Assembly: GCF_013307225.1 (NCBI RefSeq)
Contig: NZ_CP028942.1
Location: 1,950,965 to 2,014,964 of the forward strand
Source of the DNA: Polynucleobacter tropicus
Lineage (GTDB): Bacteria > Pseudomonadota > Gammaproteobacteria > Burkholderiales > Burkholderiaceae
DNA length: 64,000 nucleotides
Reading direction: 5' to 3'
The first letter of the stretch is position 1, and every line of letters starts with the position of its first letter. Under the pieces are notes generated by a model. It made no database searches. It was not told the origin of the DNA and saw nothing but the letters and a program-made list of their open reading frames with translations. Made by a program: the position numbers and the translations under genes. Below, in pieces: positions 1-10,349 of this stretch.

Positions 1-779
1 TCTTTTTGCATGTAATGCTGATAAGGACCAAGGTCTACTGAATCTGCCTGTGCTGGCATGGGCTTACGCTCGCGCTCTACCAACTTACCGCCTTGATCCA
101 ATACTTCGACACTATCAGCCTTCAGAACGGCTACATCACCCTCTTCTAAATACATCATGGAGTGAGCGCGTCCTGCTAAAGCAAGCGCATCTGATGCCAA
201 GAAATTTTCTTGATTACCAAGCGCAATCACCAAAGGAGAACCTACTCGCGCACCTACCAATGTATCTGGACTATCTTGCGCAATCACGCCAATTGCATAA
301 GCTCCATGCAACTTTGGCAATACCGCCTTGACTGCATCTGCAATACTTTTTTGACCGCTGTCCACATATTGCTGATGAATTAAATGGGCAATTACTTCTG
401 TATCGGTCTCTGAACTAAAAACATAACCAGCTGCTTTTAACTCTGTACGAAGAACTTCATAATTTTCAATAATGCCATTGTGAACAACCGCAATGAGTCC
501 ATTTGAAATATGAGGATGGGCATTTTGAGTATCTGGCTTGCCGTGCGTCGCCCAGCGAGTATGGGCAATTCCAAGAGTTCCCTTGAAATCTTTACCTTGC
601 TCAGCCAGCTCTGAAACTCGAGCAGTAGTACGAGCTCTCTCGATAGGATGTTTTGCGTCATCACGATTGATAACCGCGAAACCACAAGAATCATAGCCAC
701 GATATTCAAGGCGGCGCAAACCCTCTACCAATACCTCAACGATATTTTGATGAGAAGCTGCGCCAACAATGCCGCACAT
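1..779 (-). CDS. glmS: Glutamine-fructose-6-phosphate aminotransferase, N-terminal part (runs off window)
   Basis: Makes glucosamine-6-phosphate from fructose-6-phosphate and glutamine, the first step to UDP-GlcNAc for peptidoglycan and LPS. The frame begins [12 protein letters not shown], so Cys2 becomes the N-terminal nucleophile of the class II glutaminase domain. [10 protein letters not shown] and [10 protein letters not shown] follow, then [12 protein letters not shown]. The visible 259 residues cover the glutaminase domain and reach the linker motif YQHYMQK; the two SIS sugar-isomerase domains lie beyond position 1. The ATG overlaps the glmU stop (TAATG), so the two are translationally coupled and supply consecutive steps of one pathway. 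The gene is partial only because the window cuts it. Confidence 0.95.
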   Translation of the reverse strand, partial: MCGIVGAASHQNIVEVLVEGLRRLEYRGYDSCGFAVINRDDAKHPIERARTTARVSELAEQGKDFKGTLGIAHTRWATHGKPDTQNAHPHISNGLIAVVHNGIIENYEVLRTELKAAGYVFSSETDTEVIAHLIHQQYVDSGQKSIADAVKAVLPKLHGAYAIGVIAQDSPDTLVGARVGSPLVIALGNQENFLASDALALAGRAHSMMYLEEGDVAVLKADSVEVLDQGGKLVERERKPMPAQADSVDLGPYQHYMQK

Positions 780-2284
780 TATTTTTTACCCTTAGCTTTA
801 GTCACTTTTTTTAAAAGTTTTTTAGGGGTTGGTTTTTTTGCTGTTGCCTTTTTAGCAATTGGCTTTTTAGCAGGCGCCTTCTCCTTTTTAACGGGGCGTT
901 GCCACTGTAAAGAGATTTGCTTTGCTCTTGAAACGGTCAATTGATTAGCAGGCGCATCTTTGGTAAGAGTTGTTCCTGCACCCAAAGTAGCACCACGTCC
1001 TACGCGCACTGGTGCAACTAATTGAGTATCAGAACCAATAAAGACATCATCCTCAATAATAGTCTGGTGCTTATTAACGCCATCGTAATTACAAGTAATA
1101 GTACCTGCGCCAATATTGACTCTTGTGCCAACGATAGAATCGCCAACATAAGCCAAATGATTAGCCTTGCTGTTTGCGGCAATCTTGCTGTTCTTTACTT
1201 CAACAAAATTACCAATATGTACATCATTGGATAAATCAGCGCCAGGCCTCAAGCGCGCATAAGGTCCAATGAGGGATTGATTACCAACTTTAGCGCCGTC
1301 AAGATGACTGTATGGATGAATCGTGACACCTTTGCCAATCGTGCTGTTGCGAATAATGCAATATGGTCCAATTTTTGCACCAGCGGCTAAGGTAACGCAA
1401 CCCTCAAACACACAACCAACATCAATAAATACATCAGTTCCACACTCTAAAGTGCCACGCACATCAATACGCGCAGGATCAGCAAGCGAAACGCCTGAGT
1501 TCATTAACTGATTTGCGATATTGAGTTGATGGACGCGCTCTAAGCTTGCTAATTGATCCCGACTATTAACGCCAATAGTTTCATATTCATTATCAGCCTG
1601 CGCTGTACGAATAGGCACGCCATCTTTTACCGCCATCGCAATCACATCAGTTAAGTAATACTCACCCTGTGCATTGCTAGCACGTAATGCTTTCAGCCAT
1701 TTCTTTAAAGAGTTTGTTGGCAACACCATGATGCCGGTATTAATTTCTTGAATAGCCTTTTGTGCCGATGAGGCATCTTTTTCTTCAACAATTTCTTTTA
1801 CAGAACCATCAGCATCGCGCACGACACGACCATAACCCGTAGGATTGCTCAAATTCTGAGTGAGCAAAGCTAAAGCGCAATCTTTGCCACGTACACCATC
1901 GGCTAATTTAGCTAGCTTATCTAAGGTCTTTTGCGCTGTAAGAGGCACGTCTCCATATAAAACTAGGGTTGACTCTTGCGCATCCAATTTTGGTAATGCT
2001 TGCAATAAAGCATGGCCTGTGCCTTTTTGCTGCGCCTGGAGCGCAGTGCTTACTTTACTAAATCTAGGATCTTCTTTAGCAGTGCTAGATAAAAATTCTT
2101 TAACGTCGTCAGCGCCATGACCAATAACTACTACTGGACCTTTTTTGGAAGTTTTACCCTGAAGCGCTAGCGCAGTATCGAGAACATGATGCAAAAGGGG
2201 TTTGCCTGCCAGCGTTTGTAAAACCTTCGGTAACGCGGATTTCATCCGCTTTCCCTGCCCAGCAGCCAATATGACGATATTCAT
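779..2284 (-). CDS. glmU: Bifunctional UDP-GlcNAc pyrophosphorylase / glucosamine-1-phosphate N-acetyltransferase
   Basis: Acetylates glucosamine-1-phosphate and then couples it to UTP to give UDP-GlcNAc. The N-terminal nucleotidyltransferase has the signature [15 protein letters not shown] (about residues 6-20). The second half is a left-handed beta-helix of hexapeptide repeats, with the active-site stretch NHLAYVGDS and [13 protein letters not shown]. The family is usually about 455 residues; this protein is 501 because of a Lys/Ala/Pro-rich tail (about residues 465-501, repeats of AKKP/AKKAT type) with no counterpart in E. coli GlmU. It overlaps ttcA upstream by 4 bases and glmS downstream by one base. 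Function is secure; the role of the basic tail is unknown. Confidence 0.96.
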   Translation of the reverse strand: MNIVILAAGQGKRMKSALPKVLQTLAGKPLLHHVLDTALALQGKTSKKGPVVVIGHGADDVKEFLSSTAKEDPRFSKVSTALQAQQKGTGHALLQALPKLDAQESTLVLYGDVPLTAQKTLDKLAKLADGVRGKDCALALLTQNLSNPTGYGRVVRDADGSVKEIVEEKDASSAQKAIQEINTGIMVLPTNSLKKWLKALRASNAQGEYYLTDVIAMAVKDGVPIRTAQADNEYETIGVNSRDQLASLERVHQLNIANQLMNSGVSLADPARIDVRGTLECGTDVFIDVGCVFEGCVTLAAGAKIGPYCIIRNSTIGKGVTIHPYSHLDGAKVGNQSLIGPYARLRPGADLSNDVHIGNFVEVKNSKIAANSKANHLAYVGDSIVGTRVNIGAGTITCNYDGVNKHQTIIEDDVFIGSDTQLVAPVRVGRGATLGAGTTLTKDAPANQLTVSRAKQISLQWQRPVKKEKAPAKKPIAKKATAKKPTPKKLLKKVTKAKGKK

Positions 2285-3195
2285 AAAGGGGGATTATAAG
2301 TCCCTTGCACAAGGGTTCCGCAAGCCAATTCATCCAATTCCGACTCATCAATTGCCTTGTCTCCCGAAGATCTTGCGGCAATACCTGTTAGCTCAGTTGA
2401 AATCTCAAGATTTTTGAAGTCGAAAGCCTCGGAATCCATCAAATGCGACGGGACAATATGGTGCATTGAGCGGAATAGATTTTCAACACGGCCAGGATGC
2501 TTCTTCTCCCAATCACGCAACATTTCTTTCATGACCTGACGCTGTAGGTTGGGCTGACTACCGCAAAGATCGCAAGGAATAATTGGGAAGTTCATGTCGC
2601 CTGCATAACGCTCCAGTAATTTCTCAGGCACATAAGCGAGCGGCCGAATCACAATATGCTTGCCATCATCAGATCGCAACTTGGGCGGCATACCTTTAAG
2701 CTTGCCCGCGTAGAACATATTGAGCATGAGTGTCTCAAGAATGTCATCACGATGATGGCCTAGAGCAATCTTTGTAGCACCCAATTCATCTGCGACTCGA
2801 TATAAGATGCCGCGACGTAAACGTGAACATAGTCCACAGGTTGTTTTACCTTCTGGAACAACACGCTTGACAATGCTATAAGTATCTTGCTCTTCGATAT
2901 GAAATTGAACGCCCAAACTCTTCAGATAGTTAGGCAATATTTCCGCTGGGAAATTGGGCTGCTTCTGATCTAAATTGACCGCCACAATTTCAAAATTAAT
3001 CGGCGCTCGTTCGCGCAACTTCATCAAAATATCCAACATGGCATAACTATCTTTGCCACCAGACACGCACACCATCACTTTGTCGCCATCTTCGATCATG
3101 CCGAATTCACCAATGGCTTGACCAACCAAACGACAAAGTTTTTTCTCTAATTTGTTTTCTTCAAAAACAATTTTTCGTATATCGCCCATAAGCAC
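2281..3195 (-). CDS. ttcA: tRNA 2-thiocytidine(32) synthetase TtcA
   Basis: ATP-dependent thiolation of C32 in tRNA. The PP-loop SGGKDS is at residues 45-50. Two CxxC motifs, CGLC (about 120) and CDLC (about 210), are the Fe-S cluster/sulfur-transfer cysteines of the TtcA/TtuA family. [20 protein letters not shown] is the family signature. The length (304) is normal. The start may be the first Met or MGDIRK two codons later; no strong ribosome site separates them. The 3' end overlaps glmU by ATGA, and folB lies 30 bases upstream on the same strand, so it probably shares a transcript with folB and glmU-glmS. Confidence 0.95.
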   Translation of the reverse strand: MLMGDIRKIVFEENKLEKKLCRLVGQAIGEFGMIEDGDKVMVCVSGGKDSYAMLDILMKLRERAPINFEIVAVNLDQKQPNFPAEILPNYLKSLGVQFHIEEQDTYSIVKRVVPEGKTTCGLCSRLRRGILYRVADELGATKIALGHHRDDILETLMLNMFYAGKLKGMPPKLRSDDGKHIVIRPLAYVPEKLLERYAGDMNFPIIPCDLCGSQPNLQRQVMKEMLRDWEKKHPGRVENLFRSMHHIVPSHLMDSEAFDFKNLEISTELTGIAARSSGDKAIDESELDELACGTLVQGTYNPPL

Positions 3196-3225
3196 TTAGT
3201 TCTTTTGCAATATATTTAATATTTA

Positions 3226-3618
3226 CTACTGCTTGATCCGAAACACTTCTACGCCTACTGAATGGCAATCTGGATAAACATCCGGTTTAGAAGTACTTAC
3301 GCGGGCCGCCAATACTTTGGGGTGTGCCAACATCGCAGTAACAATCTCGTCACAAAACGTTTCTTGAAGTTGTATATGTCCCTTAGCAGCAATCTCTTTA
3401 ATGGTCTCGCGCATGAAATCGTAATCAACCACTTCATTTAATTGATCGTGTGTTGGCGTATTCATAGCAAGAGGAATGTATAGATCTACATTCAAAATCA
3501 CGCGTTGTTCTGCTCTTTTTTCAAAGTCATGAACGCCGATATTGATATAAATTTCATAGTCACGCAAAAATAAACGGCGACAGTCAATTAAAGCGGGATG
3601 CGAAAGAATGGCATGCAT
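3226..3618 (-). CDS. folB: Dihydroneopterin aldolase
   Basis: Cleaves 7,8-dihydroneopterin to 6-hydroxymethyl-dihydropterin and glycolaldehyde in folate synthesis. The 130-residue protein fits the FolB fold: LFLRDYEIYINIGVHDFEKR near the N-terminus (conserved IGVHDFEK), VVDYDFMRETIKEIA, and a C-terminal SKPDVYPDCHSVGVEV. It follows the SDR gene by 6 bases on the same strand. A pterin aldolase beside a pteridine-reductase-like SDR suggests a small pterin/folate operon. Confidence 0.92.
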   Translation of the reverse strand: MHAILSHPALIDCRRLFLRDYEIYINIGVHDFEKRAEQRVILNVDLYIPLAMNTPTHDQLNEVVDYDFMRETIKEIAAKGHIQLQETFCDEIVTAMLAHPKVLAARVSTSKPDVYPDCHSVGVEVFRIKQ

Positions 3619-3624
3619 AAATAA

Positions 3625-4434
3625 TTAGTTTGTTTTAAACATCACATCACGTGATGAAGGCAATAAATGTTGGCCACCATCTACATAGAGTGTTGTTCCA
3701 GTGATGGCATTGGCGTTAGCTAAAAATACGGCTGCACTTGCAATATCGGTTGGAGTAGACGATTGACCCAAAGGCGTCATTTTATGAGCTTGAGTAAACC
3801 CAGATTGCGATTGATCGCCCGATGGCAATGAAATGCCTGGTGCCAATCCAACCACTCTGAGATGGGGAGCAAAATCCATTGCCAGAGTTTCAACCGAAGA
3901 AGCGAGGGCTGCTTTTGATAATGTGTAAGACAGGTAATCTGGATTGAGATTGATTAACTTTTGATCAAGTAACTGAACTACAGATGGAATGACATCGGGT
4001 GTTTGTTTCCTCTCCTTTTGGAATGCAAACATACATTGCGAGAGCAAAACAGGCGCCAGTAAATTGACCTCCATATGATCTAGTAAAGATTGGCCAGTTA
4101 AAGGCTTGCTGGAATTAGCGCGGTCATACTCAAAAATTGAAGCGCTATTAACCAAGCAGTGCAAATTAGGAAATTGTCGGACCACATCAGCAAATAGAGA
4201 ATTGACAGATTCCTCAATCGCCAAGTCAGCCTGAAATGCAGCCGCCCTCACTCCTAGACGCTGAATGTCAGCTACGGTTTCTTCCGCCTCTTGCTGGGAA
4301 CGGCCATAATGAACCGCTACTTCCCATCCTTGGCGCGCAAACTGCAAAGCAATTTCACGACCCAGGCGCTTAGCAGCGCCAGTCACTAAAACTGCTTTTT
4401 GTTGCTCTGAAGGGTGGACTGAACTCGGGTTCAA
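3625..4434 (-). CDS. SDR-family oxidoreductase, pteridine/dihydromonapterin reductase-like
   Basis: NAD(P)H-dependent short-chain dehydrogenase of 269 residues. The Rossmann motif TGAAKRLGREIA is at about residues 18-29; the KRLG variant of the TGxxxGxG motif is typical of pteridine reductases and FolM. HYGRS follows the second strand, as in NADPH-preferring members. The active-site YTLSK (YxxxK) is near residue 171, and SIFEYD takes the place of the usual catalytic-Ser region. The adjacent folB supports a pterin substrate, but this is inference; another SDR specificity is possible. The start lies 25 bases from the divergent methyltransferase gene, so both promoters are packed into this gap or into the coding ends. 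Confidence 0.8.
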   Translation of the reverse strand: MNPSSVHPSEQQKAVLVTGAAKRLGREIALQFARQGWEVAVHYGRSQQEAEETVADIQRLGVRAAAFQADLAIEESVNSLFADVVRQFPNLHCLVNSASIFEYDRANSSKPLTGQSLLDHMEVNLLAPVLLSQCMFAFQKERKQTPDVIPSVVQLLDQKLINLNPDYLSYTLSKAALASSVETLAMDFAPHLRVVGLAPGISLPSGDQSQSGFTQAHKMTPLGQSSTPTDIASAAVFLANANAITGTTLYVDGGQHLLPSSRDVMFKTN

Positions 4435-4459
4435 TTAAATTCTCTTAGACTAGCGAGCT

Positions 4460-5647
4460 ATGGATATTACCTTGACCAGCCTAGAAACGGAGCATAGTGA
4501 GCTTCTAAAGGCAAAAATAGCCTCTCAGATCGCCTCCCACGGTGGCTGGCTGCCCTTTTCTCGCTATATGGAGATGGCTCTCTATGAGCCCGGAATGGGC
4601 TATTACAGCGCAGGGGCTCACAAACTGGGTGCTGGCGGGGATTTCACAACGGCCCCTGAACTTAGCCCGCTATTTGGGGCGGCGATTTGCTCAACTCTCA
4701 TTCCAGTGCTTGAGGGTCTTGATCGCAAAGGATTGCCGACTCAGATATTGGAATTTGGGGCAGGCACTGGCAAGCTGGCAACATCCATACTGACCCGCCT
4801 TCAAGACCTTGGATTCACTCTAGACTCCTACAACATTATTGAAATTTCTCCAGACTTGGCCCAACGACAAAAAGAGCGCATTCAAAAGACCGTTAATGAA
4901 CTCAATACACAAACTCACTGTGAGTGGCTAAGCGAACTACCGAAAAATTTTTCGGGCGTTATCTTGGCAAACGAAGTGATTGATGCGATTCCCTGTGACA
5001 TCATCATTTATCAGAATGGATTTTGGTATTCGCATGGGGTAGCCTTCGAAAACAATAAGCTCATTTGGAAAACTGGTTCTCCTGTTGAACAAAGTCTAAT
5101 TCCCGAAACTTTATTGAGTGGCAATTTTCCTGAAGGCTATGTCACTGAACTGCATACGCCGGCTATCGCCTGGATGCACCAGGTTGCGAAGCATTTAGAG
5201 ACTGGTTTATTCCTAACGTTTGACTACGGTTTTCCAGAGAGCGAGTATTACCACCCTCAAAGAAGTGAAGGAACGCTGATGGCGCACCATCGTCATCACG
5301 CGATTCAAGACCCGTTTTATCTGCCTGGGCTGTGTGATCTAACGACTCACGTTGAGTGGTCGCAAATTGCCCGCGCTGCATTAGCGGAAAAAGCTGATGA
5401 TGTTTATTTAACGAATCAGGCGGCTTATCTTTTGGATGCAGGCATTGGTGATATCGCACTAGAAATTGGAGACCCCAGCAATCCAGAAACATTCCTCCCC
5501 ATCTCCAACTCATTGCAAAAACTTTTATCTGAAGCTGAGATGGGTGAGTTATTTAAAGCCTTTGCCTTTTCTAAAAATCTAGAGCAACTTCTCCCAGAGC
5601 ATACCTTGGAAGGCTTGCCAGGATTGCGCGGTAGAAATCGGCTTTAA
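4460..5647 (+). CDS. MidA/NDUFAF7-family SAM-dependent methyltransferase
   Basis: A 395-residue class I methyltransferase of the DUF185 family, whose mitochondrial member NDUFAF7 dimethylates an arginine of a complex I subunit. PFSRYMEMALYEPGMGYY and the FTTAPELSPLFG segment near the N-terminus are characteristic. The SAM-binding loop is EFGAGTGKLA, the acidic strand end is IIEISPDL, and ANEVIDAIP follows. The C-terminal half carries TFDYGFPESEYY and the GTLMAHHRHH stretch typical of the family. It is a single gene, divergent from the SDR and convergent with cca. The bacterial substrate is not established. Confidence 0.88.
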   Translation: MDITLTSLETEHSELLKAKIASQIASHGGWLPFSRYMEMALYEPGMGYYSAGAHKLGAGGDFTTAPELSPLFGAAICSTLIPVLEGLDRKGLPTQILEFGAGTGKLATSILTRLQDLGFTLDSYNIIEISPDLAQRQKERIQKTVNELNTQTHCEWLSELPKNFSGVILANEVIDAIPCDIIIYQNGFWYSHGVAFENNKLIWKTGSPVEQSLIPETLLSGNFPEGYVTELHTPAIAWMHQVAKHLETGLFLTFDYGFPESEYYHPQRSEGTLMAHHRHHAIQDPFYLPGLCDLTTHVEWSQIARAALAEKADDVYLTNQAAYLLDAGIGDIALEIGDPSNPETFLPISNSLQKLLSEAEMGELFKAFAFSKNLEQLLPEHTLEGLPGLRGRNRL

Positions 5648-5660
5648 ACAAGCTGCAGAA

Positions 5661-6788
5661 TTAGATTTGAAGTGCCGCTGTAATTGCGGCTAATCTTGCC
5701 GCCTCAAACGCACTGCCGATACGCTCACCACTAGAGCGATCTTCAGCGGCAACTCCAGCAATGATTTCTGCGGTATTGAGTGCCTGCGCGTTGCGCATCG
5801 CTTTAATTAATGACGTAACACCCAAACCAATTTTTTGAGCGAGATTCAGTAAGGCTTGTCCGCGATCGGGCTTGCGCCATACATCTGCGCGATTAAACCA
5901 AGCCAACACATCCACAGACTGAAAATGAAGTTGATTTTTATTGATCAATACCAATAGTTCACTAAAGATTTCGCTAAAGTCACGAACCTCAATTGGCATG
6001 CGAACACAATCAGCCCATGAACGAATCTCCACAGCGGGTACATTCATTAAAACTACTGCACAGCGCTCTTCTAATGAATTCCCCGCCTCACTCAAATGAG
6101 CCAAGATCGATTCACGAAATTCTTCTTGTGACAGCTGGCTTGCGAGCGTTGGCGCCAATAAAGTTTTTGCAGCCCCAGTATTGAGCAAAACCTGAAACAT
6201 ATGCATAGGCTTGCTAGCCACCAAACCTCTGGCCAATTCTTGCCAAATACGCTCGGCGGATAAGGCGCGCAACTCATCTGCCTGAACAATTGCCTTCAAT
6301 GCCAACATTGTTTCATCGGCAACAATGAACTCCGGAAAGCGCGCAGCAAAACGGGCAATCCGTAATAGACGAAGAGGATCTTCGGCAAATGCATCTGAAA
6401 CGTGTCGAAAAACTTTGGCGGCTAAATCTTGTTGGCCGTTATATGGATCCAAGATTGGGCCATGCAAGCCTCCATCTTCCCCAACCTCTTGAGCCATTGC
6501 ATTAATCGTCAAATCACGACGCAATAAATCTTGCTCTAGAGTGACAGATGGGTCAGTATAAAAATGAAATCCTTTATACCCTTTACCAGTCTTGCGCTCA
6601 GTGCGAGCCAAAGCGTATTCAGCTTGAGTATCGGGATGCAGAAAGACTGGAAAATCTTTACCCACAGGACGAAAGCCTTTAGCAAGCATTTCCTCTGCGC
6701 TCGATCCCACCACAACGTAATCAATATCGTGTACCGGCAATCCCATCAAGGCATCGCGTATCGCTCCGCCAACAGCGTAAACCTTCAT
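5661..6788 (-). CDS. cca: tRNA CCA-adding nucleotidyltransferase
   Basis: Adds or repairs the 3' CCA of tRNAs. A class II nucleotidyltransferase head is clear: [13 protein letters not shown] (GG/R motif), the metal-binding pair in [21 protein letters not shown] (motif B), [10 protein letters not shown] (motif C) and [17 protein letters not shown]. coli Cca has about 412 residues with a C-terminal HD phosphohydrolase domain. Here the protein is 375 residues and the region after about 230 shows no HDLGKG-type motif, so the repair-phosphatase activity is probably lost or the domain is highly diverged. It overlaps the upstream NDUFA9-like gene by 4 bases (ATGA). Confidence 0.92.
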   Translation of the reverse strand: MKVYAVGGAIRDALMGLPVHDIDYVVVGSSAEEMLAKGFRPVGKDFPVFLHPDTQAEYALARTERKTGKGYKGFHFYTDPSVTLEQDLLRRDLTINAMAQEVGEDGGLHGPILDPYNGQQDLAAKVFRHVSDAFAEDPLRLLRIARFAARFPEFIVADETMLALKAIVQADELRALSAERIWQELARGLVASKPMHMFQVLLNTGAAKTLLAPTLASQLSQEEFRESILAHLSEAGNSLEERCAVVLMNVPAVEIRSWADCVRMPIEVRDFSEIFSELLVLINKNQLHFQSVDVLAWFNRADVWRKPDRGQALLNLAQKIGLGVTSLIKAMRNAQALNTAEIIAGVAAEDRSSGERIGSAFEAARLAAITAALQI

Positions 6789-7696
6789 TCTGAGCTGCTT
6801 TCCAAATGACGGCGACTTAGTTTAAATACATGCGTTAATGCGTCGATACCATTCTCAGGAAGAATATTTGGCAATTGCATTGAAGCAATATTGTCCCGTG
6901 ACATCAGCGTGGGTCCAGGCAAAAACTCAAAGGCTAATGCCTGCAAGTAGCCCACGAAAGCCGGCACAGGAATGATCCAGCAAAAAGTTTTTGCTTTTCG
7001 TTTAGCCAATTCCACAATCTCTTGCATGGTGTATGCCTTAGGGCCCACCAAGTCATAAGATTGGTGAATTGTCTTCGGCATATCTAGCGCCTTTACAAAA
7101 ACGCTTGCTACGTCATCAACGCTAACTGGCTGAAATGTTGCTCCATAGTTTGCCAGCGGCATTAATGGGAATAGCTTTGTGAGCTTGGCGAACAAATTAA
7201 TAAATTGATCTTGAGCGCCAAAAATGACTGATGGCCTAAAAATAGTCCAATCCAGATTGCTAGCTTTCACTGCTAACTCACCATCACCCTTGCTGCGTTG
7301 ATACATTGATGAGCCCTTGGAATCAGCACCAAGAGCACTCATATGAAGATATCGCCTCAGGCCATGTAACTGCATTGCAGTAATAATATTTTTAGGCAAA
7401 TCCACATGAGCGGATTTAAACACCTTGCCATAAGGCTGAGCCGGCTTATCGTGCAAAACACCTACCAAATTAATCACTGCGCCACTGGGCTTGATGCGCG
7501 AACATAAGTCTTGCAAAGTATCAAACTCATGAATATCTGCATCTTCAATATGTACTTTGGGCAACAGGCGTAATTCACGGCCAGTTGATGAATGCCCAGA
7601 GGGAATCAAGACAGAGTAGCCGGCTAATTGCAATTGCGCAGCCAAGACTCGCCCTACAAAGCCATTTCCTCCAATCAACAAAATGTCATATTGCAT
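6785..7696 (-). CDS. NAD(P)-binding NDUFA9-like / atypical SDR epimerase-family protein
   Basis: A 303-residue extended/atypical SDR. The nucleotide motif [11 protein letters not shown] (GxxGxxG) is at about residues 8-18. [18 protein letters not shown] and [13 protein letters not shown] are characteristic of the complex I NDUFA9/YbjT-like group. The active-site Tyr region is [11 protein letters not shown], i.e. YxxxK. A C-terminal hydrophobic stretch may attach it to the membrane. In betaproteobacteria such genes commonly sit between cca and a lytic transglycosylase, as here; the substrate is unknown. It is translationally coupled to cca. Confidence 0.82.
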   Translation of the reverse strand: MQYDILLIGGNGFVGRVLAAQLQLAGYSVLIPSGHSSTGRELRLLPKVHIEDADIHEFDTLQDLCSRIKPSGAVINLVGVLHDKPAQPYGKVFKSAHVDLPKNIITAMQLHGLRRYLHMSALGADSKGSSMYQRSKGDGELAVKASNLDWTIFRPSVIFGAQDQFINLFAKLTKLFPLMPLANYGATFQPVSVDDVASVFVKALDMPKTIHQSYDLVGPKAYTMQEIVELAKRKAKTFCWIIPVPAFVGYLQALAFEFLPGPTLMSRDNIASMQLPNILPENGIDALTHVFKLSRRHLESSSE

Positions 7697-7714
7697 AGAA
7701 TTCCTCTTAACAAC

Positions 7715-9679
7715 TCAAGGTAACTCAGATTGTGTGGCGGCTTTAGGCGTGATTACACCTAAACGTTGTTTTAAAGACTGTGTCTGGCCGTTCAATATTG
7801 AGGAATAGTAATTTGCGTTTGACAACACATTCTTTACATAGGTACGTGTTTCATTAAACGGAATAGTTTCAGCAAAAATCGCACCCTCAGTTGGACCAGT
7901 CAACTTTTCTCGCCATGCTTTAGAACGAGATGGACCAGCGTTATAGGCTGCGGAAGCCAATACCCAAGAGCCATCCAAATCAATCAAGACCATATTGAGA
8001 TAGTTACTGCCCAATGTGAGATTGGTATTTGTATCGCTTAATTTATCGCTGGTGTAATTAGTCATACCAATCTTTTTGGCGACATACTTGGCGGTATTAG
8101 GCATGACCTGCATCAGTCCAGAAGCTCCTACTGAAGAAGATGCATTCATGATAAAACGCGATTCTTGGCGAATGAGTCCATACGCCCACGCTAGATTTAA
8201 ATCAATCTGCCTTGCAATTGGAGACAACTCATCGCGATACGGCGTGGGATAGCGCAAATGAAAATCATGCTCCTGTTTTGTACGATCCGCGGTATTTACA
8301 ACACGATCATACAAATTGATGCGTTTGGCATATTCAGCGGCAGCCAGTAGCTGCTTGTCTGTCATATTGCGCAACTCCCAATTCCACTCGCGATTGCCTT
8401 CAAAACGCAAATTCATGGCATACAAACGTTCGCCACGAATAAATCCTTTGCGATTTGCCATAGCATTTATTTCTTGCTCACTAACTTTGGTACGACTAGG
8501 CGCATGATTGGGCTTACCCAATTCCTCGCGAGCTAATTGGCCATAAAAGTTATATTGATCTGCAATCAGCTCAAAACTTTCTTTCGCTTTTGCATCTTGA
8601 CCCTCTGCCTTTAGTGCGCGTCCATACCAATAAGTCCATGCGGGATCTTTGCTTCTCACGGCAGGATTCATGCCATCAATCGCATTCTTGACCAAGACCC
8701 AATCTTTTGCGCGCAAGCCTGCTCGCACTTTCCATTCTTGCGACTCTACGGATAGCAATTCGTTGTAACCGAGATCCTGCTGTAAACGATAGGCATCATC
8801 GGCATTCGGATCTAATTTCTTTGCCAGAAATTGGCCGATCACACCCCAAGCAAGCGCTTGATTTTCTTTGCTGTAGCGCGATGCTGTTTGAGAAAAATCA
8901 CGGTATGCTTTTGCAGGATCTGTCTTAGCTACCTTCACAATCTCGCCAATAGGATCATCGCCACCGAGACGTCGCGCCATCGTGTCGTAACCCTTTTCGC
9001 TTGCGGCACGACCAATCGCTTTTGCCTCGCTTGATGACATACCGCCCGCAGCAGCCAATGCAGGAACCAACTCTTGACATGCTTGTCCGAAATAACTGGG
9101 GTCTAATAACACTGAGCGTGAATCTGCGGCCAACTTAGCAGGGCTCTCCCCTTGTGACAATTTAGACAACAAGGAATAACACTTCACTTGAGTGTCGTCA
9201 TCTAGGACAAACTTGGCATACTCCACATCAAAACGCGCCCAATCTTTACGTTTACCAAGCACTAACAACCAATCGTTACGCATGCGATCTGCCAACGCGG
9301 TTCCCTGATATTGACTCAAGAATGCAAGCACTTGCGAGTCAGCAGCATAGTCATTGCGAGGATCACCAGAACTATCAAACAGCTGCGGCTTAATCCGAAA
9401 ATAGGCCACATAATCATCAAATGGGTAATTGACTAAAGCTGAAGATAGTTGCTGCGTGCGAAACACATCATTTTTTTTAGCCGCCTCACGCAAGTCGATA
9501 AACATTCGATCCGTGTCAGTGATTTCTGCGGGTGCTGCTTTGCTTTCATAGGACTTCGGCAGCTTTGGTTTTTTTGTTTTCTCTGCGAATGCGCTTGGCA
9601 CGGCAAAAACTACCCCCAAAGCCAATATTCCAGCCCAGCGTACAAAATACCCTCTCAGAATCTGATGCATCTTTTTCAC
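7715..9679 (-). CDS. slt: Soluble lytic murein transglycosylase
   Basis: Periplasmic enzyme cleaving the MurNAc-GlcNAc bond to give 1,6-anhydro muropeptides. The 654-residue protein starts with a signal peptide (hydrophobic core GILALGVVFAVPSAFA, cleavage after AFA). A long alpha-superhelical region follows, then a C-terminal SLT domain: YGLIRQESRFIMNASSSVGA with catalytic Glu in RQESRF, GLMQVMPNTAKYVA, and ASAAYNAGPSRSKAW. Length and layout match Slt70. The muropeptides it releases would be the import substrate of the AmpG-like permease at 18,451, a functional link only. Confidence 0.93.
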   Translation of the reverse strand: MKKMHQILRGYFVRWAGILALGVVFAVPSAFAEKTKKPKLPKSYESKAAPAEITDTDRMFIDLREAAKKNDVFRTQQLSSALVNYPFDDYVAYFRIKPQLFDSSGDPRNDYAADSQVLAFLSQYQGTALADRMRNDWLLVLGKRKDWARFDVEYAKFVLDDDTQVKCYSLLSKLSQGESPAKLAADSRSVLLDPSYFGQACQELVPALAAAGGMSSSEAKAIGRAASEKGYDTMARRLGGDDPIGEIVKVAKTDPAKAYRDFSQTASRYSKENQALAWGVIGQFLAKKLDPNADDAYRLQQDLGYNELLSVESQEWKVRAGLRAKDWVLVKNAIDGMNPAVRSKDPAWTYWYGRALKAEGQDAKAKESFELIADQYNFYGQLAREELGKPNHAPSRTKVSEQEINAMANRKGFIRGERLYAMNLRFEGNREWNWELRNMTDKQLLAAAEYAKRINLYDRVVNTADRTKQEHDFHLRYPTPYRDELSPIARQIDLNLAWAYGLIRQESRFIMNASSSVGASGLMQVMPNTAKYVAKKIGMTNYTSDKLSDTNTNLTLGSNYLNMVLIDLDGSWVLASAAYNAGPSRSKAWREKLTGPTEGAIFAETIPFNETRTYVKNVLSNANYYSSILNGQTQSLKQRLGVITPKAATQSELP

Positions 9680-9721
9680 TATCTAACCTTATTTGCTATA
9701 TTTTCTAATTTTCGCCCGATA

Positions 9722-10348
9722 ATGGTCGATATGCACGGTAATTCACCAAAAACTCTGCGCCAAGAATTATTAAAACAACGCAACGAATTTGCTGCGGGCA
9801 GCTCTTATCCTCACGCAAAAGAGAGTCTTATTTTGGCTATCGGTGAATTTCTTAGTAACGAGGGCAAGCTTCTACGCTCAATTGCCCTATATTGGCCGAT
9901 TCAAGATGAGCTCGATATCAGAGCCCCCTTACTTATCTGGGCTAGCAGCGACGAGGGGCGGCGCTTAGCTTTGCCCCATGCTCGTCCAGATAAACACCTA
10001 GATTTTTATGAATGGCGTGATGGCGACAGCTTGATTCCTAGCAAGCATGGTGTTCCTGAACCAAGCCCAAGCAATGAGGACAGACCCATTCTTAATCCAG
10101 ATTGCATCTTCATCCCTTGCGTAGGCTGGTCAAGCTCAATCGCCAATGGCAAAACACACTATTGGCGCTTGGGCTATGGTGGTGGCTACTTTGATCGTAC
10201 TTTGTCGGCATTGCGCAAAAAAAATCCCAAGTTGATTTGCATTGGGATTGGATTTGATTGGCAAAAACTGGATGATGCTCAGTGGTCCGCACAAACTCAC
10301 GATGAGCCTTTAGATATGTTGCTCACCGAATTTGGTTTGCTGCGCTAA
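9722..10348 (+). CDS. ygfA: 5-formyltetrahydrofolate cyclo-ligase
   Basis: ATP-dependent conversion of 5-formyl-THF to 5,10-methenyl-THF. The start was placed at ATG 9722 (MVDMHGNSPKTLRQELLKQR), because upstream residues in the open frame overlap the divergent slt gene and do not resemble the family. Second choice: Met4, three codons on. The basic N-terminal LRQELLKQRNEF helix, the phosphate loop WRLGYGGGYFDRTL (GYGGGYYDR motif) and a C-terminal DEPLDMLLTE are diagnostic. Length is 208 residues. It ends one base from the convergent metF; both act on folate one-carbon units. There is no visible 6S RNA next to it, unlike E. coli. Confidence 0.93.
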   Translation: MVDMHGNSPKTLRQELLKQRNEFAAGSSYPHAKESLILAIGEFLSNEGKLLRSIALYWPIQDELDIRAPLLIWASSDEGRRLALPHARPDKHLDFYEWRDGDSLIPSKHGVPEPSPSNEDRPILNPDCIFIPCVGWSSSIANGKTHYWRLGYGGGYFDRTLSALRKKNPKLICIGIGFDWQKLDDAQWSAQTHDEPLDMLLTEFGLLR

Positions 10349-10349
10349 C

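Noticed and set aside
648..944. A 98-residue plus-strand open frame
   Set aside because: It lies antisense across the glmS-glmU junction; both real genes are certain there.
9449..9721. N-terminal extension of the 5-formyl-THF cyclo-ligase
   Set aside because: It overlaps the start of slt on the other strand and does not resemble the family; ATG 9,722 gives the usual length.
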